A stretch of 64,000 nt of DNA from the NCBI RefSeq assembly GCF_020515695.1, contig NZ_JAIWJA010000002.1, positions 620,001 through 684,000 on the forward strand, written 5' to 3'. The notes below the pieces were generated by a model. That model was not told the origin of the DNA, made no database searches, and was given only the letters and a program-made list of their open reading frames with translations. Shown one piece after another: positions 45,924 to 55,373 of the stretch. A program made the translations under genes and the position numbers. The stretch's first letter is position 1; each line of letters begins with the position of its first letter. This DNA comes from Pseudomonas sp. MWU16-30317 (lineage in GTDB: Bacteria > Pseudomonadota > Gammaproteobacteria > Pseudomonadales > Pseudomonadaceae).

Positions 45924-46129
45924 CTGATCAATAATTGATCAAATCTGTGCAGCCCTTATAATCCGTGGCCTATAGCTAGTTCTCCCAAGCTTGTCCACAG
46001 GCAGACGTAGGGAAAATGTGTACAAGGTATTGAAACTGCTCGTTTTTCGCTCAACGTTGCGCAAGCCATGGTTTATAAGGCCCGCTGAGCGATTCCCCCA
46101 GCTTATGCACAGATTGACTCAAGGTTTCA
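45924..46129. repeat. DnaA-box repeat unit 3
   Basis: Third unit. TTGTCCACA is at 45991-45999, TGTGTACAA at 46017-46025 and TTATGCACA at 46103-46111, with offsets 26 and 112. Left edge CTGATCAATAATTGATCA. The right end runs into the last codons of the tetR gene. Confidence 0.85.
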
Positions 46130-46705
46130 TGGGATATCTGCACCGGGGCGCGCCTGGCGTTTGAGCGCTTCGCGGGCGGTGGCCAGGATGCGGGCGGCGA
46201 AGTCTTGATCCTCGACGCTGCGAGAAAGTACCAAGGCGCCGATCAGCGTCGAAAGCATCACCAGGCTTTGCGCCTCGGCGTCTTCACCGTCGCCCAGCGC
46301 TTGCGCCATCAAGCCCGCACGGTGTTGTACCGCGCGGTCCACCAATGGGCTGGGTTGGCCACGCTGGCCCATCTCGGCGGCCATGGTCGGCAGCGGGCAT
46401 CCGCGTTCCGGGTGATCACGATGGGCATCGCTCAGGTACATATCGATAAAGCCTTCCAGCGGCTTGTCCCCGGCGAACTTGGCGGCCACCAGGGTACCCA
46501 TTTCCTCGCTGGCCGAGCGCAGCGCAGTCTCCACCAGATCGTCCTTGGATTTGAAATGCGCATAGAAGCCGCCATGGGTCAGCCCCAAGGCCTTCATCAG
46601 CGGTTGCAGGCCAGTGGCGCCGATACCGTCCTTGCGAAAGCGAGCAGCGGCTTCCTTGACGATACGCTCGTGGGTTTGGGCTTTATGATCAGCTGAGTAA
46701 CGCAT
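46127..46705 (-). CDS. TetR/AcrR-family transcriptional regulator
   Basis: 192 residues. The N-terminal HTH ends with the family motif G-L-T-H-G-G-F-Y-A-H-F-K-S-K-D-D-L (about 41-57). The helical ligand-binding domain contains P-E-R-G-C-P-L, as in the TetR_C group with a conserved Cys. An inverted repeat lies four bases upstream of the start. No obvious target is divergent. Its last codons overlap repeat unit 3. Confidence 0.9.
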   Translation of the reverse strand: MRYSADHKAQTHERIVKEAAARFRKDGIGATGLQPLMKALGLTHGGFYAHFKSKDDLVETALRSASEEMGTLVAAKFAGDKPLEGFIDMYLSDAHRDHPERGCPLPTMAAEMGQRGQPSPLVDRAVQHRAGLMAQALGDGEDAEAQSLVMLSTLIGALVLSRSVEDQDFAARILATAREALKRQARPGADIP

Positions 46706-46708
46706 GAA

Positions 46709-46724
46709 GTACCTCTGCTGGTAC
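46709..46724. promoter_or_regulatory. Candidate TetR operator
   Basis: GTACC-TCTGCT-GGTAC inverted repeat immediately upstream of the tetR ATG, in place for autorepression. Function inferred from position. Confidence 0.4.
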
Positions 46725-46857
46725 GATTTGAATGTTGGTTGACATGTTAACAGGCCAAGTGCTCTCTGAGCATTTCGACCGCTGTGCGCGTAGTACAGAA
46801 GGTGAGAGCGCCAACCATTCTCCCCACGCGCTACAGCGTTATGAGTCCGGAATTGAA

Positions 46858-47025
46858 TCAGCGCTCCCGAGCTTCCTTCGCATCCATCTCGGCGTTGCGC
46901 TCGTGGACGCGCTTGAGCTCTTCAGGCGTCATCTCGACCTTTTGTGCGCTTTGACGCAGGACCAGAAGGCCACCGACGATCGAGCCGATCGCCACTAACA
47001 GAATCAACCAGGCATACCAGGGCAT
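46858..47025 (-). CDS. DUF2897 family small membrane protein
   Basis: 55 residues. One N-terminal hydrophobic helix (W-Y-A-W-L-I-L-L-V-A-I-G-S, about 3-22) precedes a charged helical tail with M-T-P-E-E-L-K-R-V-H-E-R-N (about 32-44). This is the pattern of DUF2897. A very strong AGGAGGG site precedes the ATG. It is divergent from pyrF. Function unknown. Confidence 0.82.
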   Translation of the reverse strand: MPWYAWLILLVAIGSIVGGLLVLRQSAQKVEMTPEELKRVHERNAEMDAKEARER

Positions 47026-47208
47026 GTGACCCTCCTAAGACAGCGGACTCGCCGCACGGGCTGCGACGAACTGGCGCTGATACCCGTTTGAGCGACGTGA
47101 TGTCGCAGTGGTTCCATTGTAGCGGGTGACCGTCGCGACGCTTGCACAGTGCACGCGCAAAATCCGCTACAATGCGCGCCGATTTCGACTTGCCCTGAGA
47201 GCCCCGAC

Positions 47209-47910
47209 ATGTCCACCTGCCAGACGCCCATCATTGTCGCCCTGGATTTCCCGACCCGTGACGCCGCCTTGAAGCTGGCCAACCAGCTCGACCCGGCCCT
47301 GTGCCGCGTCAAGGTGGGCAAGGAGCTATTCACCAGCAGCGCGTCGGGCATCGTCGAGACGCTCAACGCGCGTGGCTTCGAGGTGTTTCTGGACCTGAAA
47401 TTCCACGACATCCCTAACACCACCGCCATGGCCGTCAAGGCCGCTGCGCAGATGGGCGTATGGATGGTCAATGTTCATTGCTCGGGTGGCCTGCGCATGA
47501 TGGCGGCGTGCCGCGAGGTGTTGGATCAGAGCACGGGCACCAAACCGTTGCTGATCGGCGTGACAGTACTGACCAGCATGGAGCGCGAAGACCTGGCCGC
47601 CATAGGCCTGGACATCGAGCCTCAGGAGCAGGTACTGCGCCTGGCGGCGTTGGCGCAAAAGGCCGGTATGGATGGCCTGGTGTGCTCTGCACTCGAAGCC
47701 CAGGCGCTCAAGAGCGCCCATCCGACGCTGCAACTGGTAACCCCGGGTATCCGCCCTGCGGGCAGCACGCAAGACGATCAGCGTCGCATCCTTACTCCGC
47801 GTCAGGCGCTGGATGCCGGCTCCGACTATCTGGTCATCGGTCGTCCGATCAGCCAGGCCGCCGATCCGGCCAAAGCACTGGCGGATGTGGTTGCTCAGTT
47901 GGCGCTTTGA
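47209..47910 (+). CDS. pyrF: Orotidine 5'-phosphate decarboxylase
   Basis: A 233-residue TIM-barrel enzyme that decarboxylates OMP to UMP, the last step of pyrimidine synthesis. The catalytic D-L-K-F-H-D-I-P (about 63-70) holds the Lys/Asp charge network. P-G-I-R-P near 182 and V-I-G-R-P-I at the C-terminus bind phosphate. The start MSTCQTP is chosen over upstream non-ATG options. A TACAAT -10 at 47168 lies 36 bases upstream of the start. Confidence 0.96.
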   Translation: MSTCQTPIIVALDFPTRDAALKLANQLDPALCRVKVGKELFTSSASGIVETLNARGFEVFLDLKFHDIPNTTAMAVKAAAQMGVWMVNVHCSGGLRMMAACREVLDQSTGTKPLLIGVTVLTSMEREDLAAIGLDIEPQEQVLRLAALAQKAGMDGLVCSALEAQALKSAHPTLQLVTPGIRPAGSTQDDQRRILTPRQALDAGSDYLVIGRPISQAADPAKALADVVAQLAL

Positions 47911-47930
47911 TCACCCATTCAGGCCCCGCC

Positions 47931-48009
47931 GCGCGCAAACTTCGCTCCCACAGTGCAACCGGCACCCGAGCCGTACACCTGTAGGGCAAAGCATGCTCGC
48001 GAAGAGGCT
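47931..48009. repeat. REP-like element, AGCAAAGCTTGCTCGCGA type
   Basis: A CGCTCCCACAGTG part and a CTGTAGGGCAAAGCATGCTCGCGA part follow pyrF. The rest of the 312-base gap to the chemoreceptor gene holds only a FliA-like promoter. Confidence 0.5.
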
Positions 48010-48129
48010 GCTTGCCCCAGCCTCATGATCTCTCACGCATCTGGCCTCACGTGAGTCGTCCACTTCGCACAACGACCCGCAACATAGCCAAAAGCGACAT
48101 CCGCATAGCTATTTGCCATTATTCCGACG

Positions 48130-48155
48130 TCAAACACTTGTTGCCACGCTGATAC
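48130..48155 (+). promoter_or_regulatory. Sigma-28 (FliA)-like promoter of the HBM chemoreceptor gene
   Basis: TCAAACAC, ten bases, GCTGATAC. The -10 has two mismatches to GCCGATAA and the spacer is one base short. It lies 67 bases before the ATG. Confidence 0.4.
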
Positions 48156-48222
48156 AACCCTCACCCTGCACGAAACTTGTATGGGCAATGCCGCCCACCC
48201 GGGGCATCAAGGGAGCGAAGCA

Positions 48223-50190
48223 ATGAAGTCGGCCAGCAGTGGATGGTTTGCCAACCTCGCGATGGCGAAAAAACTGGCGGTGGGCTTCGCCTTGGTATTG
48301 CTGCTGACCTTGGCCGTGGCCGCGCTTGGAGTATGGTCCCTGCGTACCATCAGCGAACGAGTCGACGGCCTCCAGCAGATGTCGGCGCTCAAAAGCGAGC
48401 TGCTGGCTGCGCGCCTGCTGGAACAGGATTTTGCCCTGCATTCGGACACCAAGCAGGCCGATGCCCTGCGCAAGGGCGTCGATGCACTCCTGGCCACTGC
48501 TGCTCGACTCAAAACCCTCAATCCCGCCAATGAATCGGTCATGAGCGGCGCCGAAGCCGATCTCAAGGCTTACCGTGCCGCGTTCGATCAGTTTTTCGAT
48601 ATCAGCCAGAGCAAAGAGCTGTCGCTGGAGATGGCCAGTTGGTCGGTGGCCAACGTCGCCAACAACCTCGACGTGTTGCAGGCCGGTTTATCCGATGATG
48701 GCACTTACGAGTTGAAGAAGTCCCAGGGCGAAAAGGGCAGCGAGTTCATCGACCAGGCCAATCAGGTTGGCCAGGTCGGGCGCCTGATGTTGCAGGCCAT
48801 GGAGGAGGCCCGAGTGCGTCTGGACAAAAGTCGCAAGGGTGAAGCTGACGACAGCAGCCAAGGCCGCATCACCCAGGCGGACGACGCGTTGAGCCAGGCC
48901 AAGGAGCTGCAGACCAAGGTCGAGGACGCGGGCTATCAGACGGTGATTGGCGAAACCGTCACCCACATCACGGCCTTCAGCCAGACGCTGGGTGAATACA
49001 CCGATCTGCTGGCCAAGGAAAAACAGACCTCCATGCAACTGCATGACCGCGCCAATCAGGTGGTTAGTCGCGTCAATCAGGCCTATGCCGAGCAGAATCA
49101 GGCAATGCAGGCCGAGCTGAAGAAAAACATGCTGTTGATCATCGTCGCTTCCGGCCTGGCGCTGTTGGTGGGCGTGCTGGCGTCGTGGCTGATCACCCGC
49201 CTGATCGTCACGCCTCTGCGCAGTGTGATTCGCCGTGCGCAGCAAATTGCCGACGGGGATCTGAGCGCTGAGACCAGCGTCGATCGGCGTGACGAAATCG
49301 GTCAATTGATGGCGGCGATGCAGCAGATGGGCGCGGGGCTGAGCCGCATCGTCAGCGGCCTGCAAACGGGTATCGATCAGTTGGCGCATTCGGCGCAGTC
49401 CTTGTCGGCAGTGACCGAGCAGACCAACCTCGAAGTCAGCACACAGCAGGAGGAAACCGAACAGGTGGCCACGGCAATGAACCAGATGACTGCCACCGTT
49501 CATGACGTCGCGCGCAACGCCGAGGAGGCAGCGCACGCGGCCCAGGCGGCCGATAACAAGGTCGAGAGTGGTCAGCAGGTGGTGCGTCAGAGCATGCGGC
49601 GAATCGAGCAGTTGGCCAGCAGCTCGCAATCCGCCAGTCAGGGTATTTCCAGCCTTAGTGAGGAAATCCAGAACATCGGGTCGGTGCTGGCAGTGATCAA
49701 GAGCGTTGCCGAGCAGACCAACCTCCTGGCCCTGAACGCCGCCATCGAGGCGGCGCGGGCAGGGGAGCAGGGCCGTGGCTTTGCGGTAGTGGCCGACGAA
49801 GTACGGGCGCTGGCACGCCGCACTCAGCAATCGACTGCGGAGATCGAGCGGCTGGTCAGTGCCTTGCGCCTTGGCGCCCAGGCGTCGGTTCAGCAGATCC
49901 AGAGCAGCGAGGAGTTGGTCAAGCTGGCAGTCAGCGACGCCCTGCAGACCGAAAGCGCCCTGGGCAGCATAGCCTCGGCGGTGTCGGTGATCCAGCAGAT
50001 GAACCAGCAGATTGCCGCCGCCGCGGAACAGCAAAGCTCGGTGGCCGAAGAGATCAACCGTAGCGTCACCAGCATCCGCGCCAGTGCCGATCAGTCGGCG
50101 GTGGCGATGCAGGGTAACGCGGCTTCAAGTATCGAACTGGCGCAGCTGGGGCATGAGCTGAAAGGCATGGTCGGGCATTTCCGGCTGTAG
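48223..50190 (+). CDS. Methyl-accepting chemotaxis protein, HBM sensor type
   Basis: 655 residues. TM1 (about 11-33), then a roughly 265-residue all-helical periplasmic region of the helical-bimodular (HBM) class, TM2 (about 302-325), HAMP, and a signalling domain with tip [10 protein letters not shown] near 496-505. HBM receptors such as McpS and McpQ of Pseudomonas putida bind TCA-cycle acids; the ligand here is inferred only at class level. GGGAG lies seven bases upstream of the chosen ATG. Confidence 0.88.
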   Translation: MKSASSGWFANLAMAKKLAVGFALVLLLTLAVAALGVWSLRTISERVDGLQQMSALKSELLAARLLEQDFALHSDTKQADALRKGVDALLATAARLKTLNPANESVMSGAEADLKAYRAAFDQFFDISQSKELSLEMASWSVANVANNLDVLQAGLSDDGTYELKKSQGEKGSEFIDQANQVGQVGRLMLQAMEEARVRLDKSRKGEADDSSQGRITQADDALSQAKELQTKVEDAGYQTVIGETVTHITAFSQTLGEYTDLLAKEKQTSMQLHDRANQVVSRVNQAYAEQNQAMQAELKKNMLLIIVASGLALLVGVLASWLITRLIVTPLRSVIRRAQQIADGDLSAETSVDRRDEIGQLMAAMQQMGAGLSRIVSGLQTGIDQLAHSAQSLSAVTEQTNLEVSTQQEETEQVATAMNQMTATVHDVARNAEEAAHAAQAADNKVESGQQVVRQSMRRIEQLASSSQSASQGISSLSEEIQNIGSVLAVIKSVAEQTNLLALNAAIEAARAGEQGRGFAVVADEVRALARRTQQSTAEIERLVSALRLGAQASVQQIQSSEELVKLAVSDALQTESALGSIASAVSVIQQMNQQIAAAAEQQSSVAEEINRSVTSIRASADQSAVAMQGNAASSIELAQLGHELKGMVGHFRL

Positions 50191-50212
50191 TCAGGCGTAG
50201 ATATCACCGGCC

Positions 50213-50276
50213 CTTCGCGGGCAAGTCTTGCGCCCACGGCGGTCGTACACCTGTGGAGCAAAGCTTGCTCGCGACA
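50213..50276. repeat. REP-like inverted pair, AGCAAAGCTTGCTCGCGA type
   Basis: TTCGCGGGCAAGTCTTGCGCC faces GGAGCAAAGCTTGCTCGCGA between the chemoreceptor and benE stops. Confidence 0.65.
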
Positions 50277-50300
50277 AGGCCAGTGCAAGCGCAACAAGCA

Positions 50301-51491
50301 TCAGGCTTTGCGCCAGTTGAGAATCAGCAGAGTCAGCATCCCTGCCACGATGCCCCAGAACGCCGACCCCACGGAAAACAGCGTCAGCCCCGATGCTGTC
50401 ACCATGAAGGTCACCAGCGCCGCCTCACGTTCTCTGGGCTCGCTCATGGCCTGGGTCAGGCCGTTGATGATCGAACCGAACAGTGCCAGTGCCGCGATCG
50501 ACAGCACCAGTTCTTTGGGCAAGGCCGCGAACAGCGCTGCCAGGGTCGCACTGAAGATCCCCGCCAACCCATAGAAAATCCCGCACCACATCGCCGCTGT
50601 GTAGCGTTTTTGCGGGTCTTCATGGGCATGGGGGCCGGTGCAGATCGCCGCGCTGATCGCCGCCAGGTTCACCCCGTGAGACCCAAAGGGCGCCAGCAGC
50701 AGCGAAGCGATGCCGGTCGCGGTAATCAACGGCGATGCCGGCACCTGATAACCATCTGCCCGCAATACCGCGACCCCAGGCATGTTCTGCGAGGTCATGG
50801 CCACCACGAACAGTGGAATGCCGATGCTGATGGTTGCGCCCACCGAGAACGACGGCGTGGTCCATTCAGGCACCGCCACTTGCAAATGGAACTCGCTGAA
50901 ATCCAGCAGCCCCAGCAAGCCGGAAACCACGGTGCCGAGTACCAGCGCCGCCAGCACCGCATAGCGCGGCGACACGCGCTTGACGATCAGGTAGGTGAAG
51001 AACATGCCCAGCACCAGGCCGGTACGATGCTGGGCTGCGACGAAGATCTCGCTGCCGATCTTGAACAGAATTCCCGCCAGCAGCGCCGCCGCCAGGGACG
51101 AGGGCAGGCGCTTGACCATTTTCTCGAAACTGCCGGTCACGCCGCAGATGATCACCAGCACCGCGCAAGTGATATAGGCGCCGATCGCCTCGCCATAGCT
51201 GACGCCGCCCAGGCTGGTGATCAGCAATGCAGCGCCGGGAGTCGACCAGGCCACGGTGATCGGCGTGCGATAACGCAGCGACAAGCCGATGCTGCAGATC
51301 GCCATGCCGATCGACAATGCCCAGATCCACGATGAAATTTGCCCGCTGGTGAGCCCGGCCGCTTGCCCGGCCTGGTACATCAACACCAGGGAGCTGGTGT
51401 AGCCGGTCATCATGGCAATGAACCCGGCAACCACCGCCGAAGGCGAGGTGTCGGCGAGCGGCCGCAGGGGCGTCTGGGTGGGATACTGCAT
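50301..51491 (-). CDS. benE: BenE-family benzoate/H+ symporter-like protein
   Basis: A 396-residue membrane protein with about twelve hydrophobic helices of the BenE family. Motifs: A-W-S-T-P-G-A-A-L (about 81-89), S-Q-N-M-P-G-V-A-V near 235, and G-S-H-G-V-N-L-A-A near 271. BenE was described with benzoate catabolism, but no ben, cat or xyl gene is here, so the substrate is uncertain. AAGGAGGG precedes the ATG. Confidence 0.85.
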   Translation of the reverse strand: MQYPTQTPLRPLADTSPSAVVAGFIAMMTGYTSSLVLMYQAGQAAGLTSGQISSWIWALSIGMAICSIGLSLRYRTPITVAWSTPGAALLITSLGGVSYGEAIGAYITCAVLVIICGVTGSFEKMVKRLPSSLAAALLAGILFKIGSEIFVAAQHRTGLVLGMFFTYLIVKRVSPRYAVLAALVLGTVVSGLLGLLDFSEFHLQVAVPEWTTPSFSVGATISIGIPLFVVAMTSQNMPGVAVLRADGYQVPASPLITATGIASLLLAPFGSHGVNLAAISAAICTGPHAHEDPQKRYTAAMWCGIFYGLAGIFSATLAALFAALPKELVLSIAALALFGSIINGLTQAMSEPREREAALVTFMVTASGLTLFSVGSAFWGIVAGMLTLLILNWRKA

Positions 51492-51800
51492 GGATACCCT
51501 CCTTGGGCGATCAGAGGGGCGCCAGCCTAAACGTCGCAGTGGATAAGGCTGCGATACAGGTAGGGAAATGTTTTGCAATACAGTGAGCCACAAAGAGGCA
51601 GTCGAGCCCGTGCTTGGTTACCGGTGAGCAATGGCGATGATGGCTACCCACCATCGCTGCTGAAAAGAATCCGTCTCTTCTTGAGGCGCTGTTGTTCGCT
51701 GGAGATCTGCTGAGCAATATTTCAACGCCGTTTTCTCTATCCCTCGCTAGGGGTCCCCTGGCTTTGCTACAGTCATCCCCTATTCCATGGGGGACGCGAG
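51492..51800. other. Divergent intergenic region benE/GST
   Basis: 309 bases without a convincing gene. It should hold the promoters of benE (minus) and the GST gene (plus). A GCGATG...CATCGC inverted repeat near 51637-51660 and a GTGGATAAGGCTGCG stretch near 51540 are visible. No operator was assigned. Confidence 0.4.
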
Positions 51801-52400
51801 ATGTACAAGGTCTACGGCGACTATCTGTCAGGCAACTGCTTCAAGATCAAGCTGATGCTCCATCTGCTGGGCGTCGAGTATTCGTGGCACGCAGTGGACA
51901 TCCTCAAGGGCGAGACCGAAACCCCCGAGTTCCTGGCCATGAACCCCAATGGCAAGGTCCCGGTGCTGGAGCTCGAAGACGGCACCTACCTGTGGGAATC
52001 CAATGCGATTCTGAATTTTCTCGCCGATGGCAGCCCGTTCCTGCCCACCGAACCGCGCTTGCGCACCCAGGTGTTGCAGTGGCAATTCTTCGAGCAATAC
52101 AGTCATGAGCCGTATGTGGCGGTGGCGCGGTTCATCCAGTTCTATCAGAAGATGCCGCAAGATCGCCTGGAGGAATACAAGGTCTGCCACAAGCGTGGCT
52201 ACAAGGCTTTGCGGGTGATGGAGAAGCAGCTGGAGTTGACGCCGTATCTGGTAGGCGATCAGTGCTCGATCGCCGATATCGCGCTCTATGCCTACACCCA
52301 TGTTGCCGATGAGGGCGGCTTCGATCTCACGCCATTCCCGGCCATTCGCGCCTGGCTCGAGCGCGTGGCGGCATTGCCGGGTTATATCGGGATGCGTTGA
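51801..52400 (+). CDS. Glutathione S-transferase
   Basis: 199 residues. The N-terminal thioredoxin-like domain has S-G-N-C-F-K-I-K (about 10-17), the cis-Pro motif G-K-V-P-V-L-E-L (about 51-58) and W-E-S-N-A-I-L-N-F-L. The all-helical C-domain contains the N-capping G-D-Q-C-S-I-A-D-I-A (about 151-160). Catalytic residue is probably Ser10 or Cys13. Substrate unknown. Confidence 0.9.
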   Translation: MYKVYGDYLSGNCFKIKLMLHLLGVEYSWHAVDILKGETETPEFLAMNPNGKVPVLELEDGTYLWESNAILNFLADGSPFLPTEPRLRTQVLQWQFFEQYSHEPYVAVARFIQFYQKMPQDRLEEYKVCHKRGYKALRVMEKQLELTPYLVGDQCSIADIALYAYTHVADEGGFDLTPFPAIRAWLERVAALPGYIGMR

Positions 52401-52439
52401 TCTCGGCCCGCACAGCTTGCCGAAAACCGTCGCAAGCCA

Positions 52440-52811
52440 TCAGGCAGCAGCGAAACGCTTGTTGAGATACTCGATGATCACCTTGGATTCATACATCCAG
52501 GTGGTCTGGCCGTTCTCTTCGATGCGCAGGCACGGCACTTTTATCTTGCCGCCTTCGGCCAGCAGAGTATCGCGGGCGCTGGCGTCGTTCTTGGCATCGC
52601 GCAGGGTCACCGGCACGTTGAGCTTGTGCAGAGTGCGGCGAGTTTTCACGCAGAACGGGCAGGCGTGGAACTGATACAGGGTCAGGCCCTGGGCGGCTGT
52701 GTCGACGGCGGCCTGGGCATCGCTGTTGCGTTTCTGCTTGGGTGGACGGGTCAGCAGATCGCCAATCACGATCACCTGGCCAAGGCCCACGCGCAGGGCT
52801 TTCATCAACAT
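52440..52811 (-). CDS. Glutaredoxin-family protein with N-terminal extension
   Basis: 123 residues. The C-terminal 80 form a glutaredoxin/GST-N domain with active site C-P-F-C (51-54) and the cis-Pro K-V-P-C-L (about 91-95). The first 30 residues are hydrophobic then basic (V-G-L-G-Q-V-I-V-I-G-D-L-L, then P-P-K-Q-K-R), suggesting membrane association. GGAG before the ATG at 52811 sets the start. It is convergent with the GST gene. Confidence 0.85.
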   Translation of the reverse strand: MLMKALRVGLGQVIVIGDLLTRPPKQKRNSDAQAAVDTAAQGLTLYQFHACPFCVKTRRTLHKLNVPVTLRDAKNDASARDTLLAEGGKIKVPCLRIEENGQTTWMYESKVIIEYLNKRFAAA

Positions 52812-52831
52812 TGCAGTCTCCACACGGTCAG

Positions 52832-52919
52832 TGTAGCGAGGGGGCTTGCACCCGAAAATCGCGATCAAGGCCCACCGTGGCGAGTCCTGAATCATTCAGG
52901 GGCAAGCCCCTCGCTACAG
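52832..52919. repeat. Inverted REP pair, CTGTAGCGAGG type
   Basis: TGTAGCGAGGGGGCTTGC and GCAAGCCCCTCGCTACA face each other between the glutaredoxin-like gene and the folE stop. Confidence 0.8.
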
Positions 52920-52924
52920 ATGAG

Positions 52925-53470
52925 TTACTTGATCAAACTCAGAAATTCACTACGAGTCGCCGAATTTTCGCGGAATTCGCCCAGCATCACTGAAGTGATC
53001 ATCGAGGAATTCTGCTTCTCGACACCGCGCATCATCATGCACATGTGCTTGGCCTCGATCACGACAGCAACGCCCAGTGCACCGGTCACCTGCATGATGG
53101 CATCGGCGATCTGGCGGCTGAGGTTTTCCTGGATCTGCAGGCGGCGGGCGTACATATCGACGATACGCGCCACTTTCGACAGGCCCAGAACCTTGCCGCT
53201 TGGGATATAAGCGACGTGCGCCTTGCCGATGAATGGCAGCAGGTGGTGCTCGCACAGGGAGTAGAGCTCGATGTCCTTGACCAGCACCATTTCGCTGTTG
53301 TCCGAGCTGAACAGGGCGCCGTTGGTGACTTCCTCGAGAGTCTGCTCATAGCCGCGGCACAGGTACTGCATGGCTTTGGCGGCGCGTTTGGGCGTGTCGA
53401 GCAGGCCTTCGCGGTTCACGTCCTCGCCGAGTTGGCCAAGGATCGCGGTGTAATTCTGTTCCAGGGACAT
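52925..53470 (-). CDS. folE: GTP cyclohydrolase I
   Basis: A 181-residue enzyme that converts GTP to dihydroneopterin triphosphate, the entry to folate. The zinc site is C-E-H-H-L-L-P (about 74-80) plus the Cys in H-M-C-M-M-M-R-G (about 143-150). The phosphate-binding [10 protein letters not shown] is present. Length is of the compact type common for second folE copies in Pseudomonas. AGGTAG lies upstream of the ATG. Confidence 0.95.
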   Translation of the reverse strand: MSLEQNYTAILGQLGEDVNREGLLDTPKRAAKAMQYLCRGYEQTLEEVTNGALFSSDNSEMVLVKDIELYSLCEHHLLPFIGKAHVAYIPSGKVLGLSKVARIVDMYARRLQIQENLSRQIADAIMQVTGALGVAVVIEAKHMCMMMRGVEKQNSSMITSVMLGEFRENSATRSEFLSLIK

Positions 53471-53539
53471 GGATCTACCTGTCAAGTTTTTCGCAAACGC
53501 GAAGGGTACGGTTACCGGGCACGCGCCGCAAGTTAAAGC

Positions 53540-54097
53540 TTATTCGTCGCGGCCTTCGAGCATGGTCCGCTTGAGCATGACATAGACCGCGCCGGCGCCG
53601 CCGTGACGGGGTTGGCAGGACGTGAAGCCGAGCACCTGGGCATGTTGTCGCAGCCAGGTGTTGACGTGGCTCTTGATCATCGGCTTCTTGCCGTCCAGGC
53701 GCACTGCCTTGCCATGCGTGACCCGCACGCAGCGGACCTCGAAGCGCACCGCTTCGGCGAGGAAGGCCCACAGGGTTTCCCGCGCCTTTTCGACGTTCAT
53801 GCCGTGTAGGTCGAGGCTGCCTTCGAAACCGATTTGACCGAGCTTGAGTTTGCGCATCTGGCTTTCCTGCACGCCGTCACGGGCCCAGTGCAGGTCGTCT
53901 TCGGGGCCGACGTCGATGACGAACTGATCAGACAGCCCGTCGACGAGGGTGGCGTCGGTGCGCACCGTGGCCGCCTTGCGCAGCGTGTTGAGGTTTTTGC
54001 GGTCGACCCTGGCTTTGCCGGTGTCGGCACGGTCATGGCGAATCGGCTTGACGCCTTTTACTTCGCTCTTGAACAGGGAAAAATCATCGTCTTGCAT
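53540..54097 (-). CDS. Smr-domain protein
   Basis: 185 residues. The N-terminal part is charged and variable. The C-terminal Smr domain has the signature D-L-H-G-M-N-V-E-K-A (about 96-105), the V-T-H-G-K motif (about 126-130) and H-G-G-A-G-A-V-Y-V near the end. Smr domains are nucleases or RNA/DNA binders related to the MutS2 C-terminus. It lies upstream of folE on the same strand, 69 bases apart. Confidence 0.9.
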   Translation of the reverse strand: MQDDDFSLFKSEVKGVKPIRHDRADTGKARVDRKNLNTLRKAATVRTDATLVDGLSDQFVIDVGPEDDLHWARDGVQESQMRKLKLGQIGFEGSLDLHGMNVEKARETLWAFLAEAVRFEVRCVRVTHGKAVRLDGKKPMIKSHVNTWLRQHAQVLGFTSCQPRHGGAGAVYVMLKRTMLEGRDE

Positions 54098-54133
54098 GTC
54101 GGCCTCCAGCGCAGAAGGAGGAGTTTACGCGAG

Positions 54134-54457
54134 TCAGTCATGCTTTTTCATCAGATGCGGCGACATGTTCAGCGCGCTGCTCCGGCGCAGGCGACGGCGG
54201 CAGGCACGCCAGAGGCCGACACCCAGCCACAGCACCAGTAGCCCCACGAGCGTGATGACGCCCGAGCCAACCGCTGTGGTGTTGAGATCGCCGATGGCCG
54301 GCGCGTGGCCCAGCAAGCTGCCAATGCCAGCCATGGTCAACAACACCCCCAAGGTGGCCAGCACTGCCGCAAACGCCGCCGCCAGGCGCATGCGCCAGGT
54401 GCCTTGGCCGCGAGGGCGAAGCCGACGGGCATTGAAGCCGCCATCGGATATCTTCAT
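54134..54457 (-). CDS. Hypothetical two-helix membrane protein
   Basis: 107 residues. A basic N-terminus (R-R-L-R-P-R-G) is followed by two hydrophobic helices (about 25-47 and 60-82) and a basic C-terminus (R-R-R-L-R-R). Both ends should be cytoplasmic. GAGGAA lies before the ATG. No family recognised. It is between the cysteine hydrolase and Smr genes, same strand. Confidence 0.65.
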   Translation of the reverse strand: MKISDGGFNARRLRPRGQGTWRMRLAAAFAAVLATLGVLLTMAGIGSLLGHAPAIGDLNTTAVGSGVITLVGLLVLWLGVGLWRACRRRLRRSSALNMSPHLMKKHD

Positions 54458-54578
54458 TACGCTTTCCTCAATGGGCGTTACTGGGTTGAACGTCGGGATT
54501 GGACTGCGCTGCAGCCATGATGTTCCGGGGGCGCGGGGTGCAGGCGCTGAACGCGCTGGCAAGCCCCACGGGGTCAGA

Positions 54579-55169
54579 TCAGATCAGCTCGGCGGTGGTG
54601 CTCACCGAGGCGAAGTTGTCAGCCATGGTCGCCATGCCCACGGCCTTGACCTGTTCGGCGCTCAGCACGCTGCCTTTGTACGGCAGGTCACGAGTCGCGC
54701 AGGCGTCTTCGACCAAGGTGCAACGGTAACCATAGTCCTTGGCGGCACGGATGGTGGTGCTGACGCTGGAGTGGGTCATGAAGCCGCAAACGATCAGGTC
54801 GACATTGCCCAGGCCTTCAAGGTGCTGGTGCAGATTAGTGTTGTTGAATGCGTTGGGCAGGCGTTTTTCGATCACGGTCTCGTCGCCTTGCGGGCCGACG
54901 CCATCGATGAACTGGCCGCGATTGCCTTGCGGGTCGAACAGACCGCCGACGGTGCCGAGATGGCGGACGTGGACGATCGGGCGGCCAGCGGCGCGGGCAG
55001 CCTGGAGGAGCAGGGCGATGTTCGCGACGGCCTTATCGATCTCGAACAGGGCCAGAGGACCGCTGAGGTACTCTTGCTGCGCATCGATAATCACCAGGGT
55101 GGCGTGGCTCAAGCTGGTAGGCGGGTAACCGCGACCGCTGAGTTGAAACATCGTCTTCGGATCGGACAT
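54579..55169 (-). CDS. Isochorismatase-family cysteine hydrolase
   Basis: A 196-residue protein with the catalytic triad pattern: Asp in V-I-I-D-A-Q-Q-E (about 26-33), Lys in I-E-K-R-L-P-N-A-F (about 101-109), and Cys in V-D-L-I-V-C-G-F-M-T-H (about 123-133). The family hydrolyses amides or vinyl ethers; the substrate here is unknown. Monocistronic. Confidence 0.9.
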   Translation of the reverse strand: MSDPKTMFQLSGRGYPPTSLSHATLVIIDAQQEYLSGPLALFEIDKAVANIALLLQAARAAGRPIVHVRHLGTVGGLFDPQGNRGQFIDGVGPQGDETVIEKRLPNAFNNTNLHQHLEGLGNVDLIVCGFMTHSSVSTTIRAAKDYGYRCTLVEDACATRDLPYKGSVLSAEQVKAVGMATMADNFASVSTTAELI

Positions 55170-55373
55170 CGAGGGCTCCTTTGGTTAGGGCTTTTGCGAC
55201 ATTCTCCACTGCTTCGCGCGTTCTGTGAATCACTGTGATTGCACAGCCCGTGGTTACTGGCTTTGCGGGCTGTCCAAGTGGCCAGTATTCGGCGCCATGA
55301 CGCGGTCGGAGTGCCTGCGGACACCGGCACTGTCCGTGATAAACTCCGCAGTCGTATCGATTGGAGTATGCCT

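Noticed and set aside
45341..46129. CRISPR array or small-protein gene family in the triple repeat
   Set aside because: Repeat units are about 210 bases with periods of 319 and 264, not short repeats with spacers. Frames within them are not conserved between units.
45341..46129. Tandem small-RNA genes
   Set aside because: No promoter or hairpin-plus-T-run terminator recurs in each unit. T-runs are present (CTCGTTTTT) but without a preceding stem.
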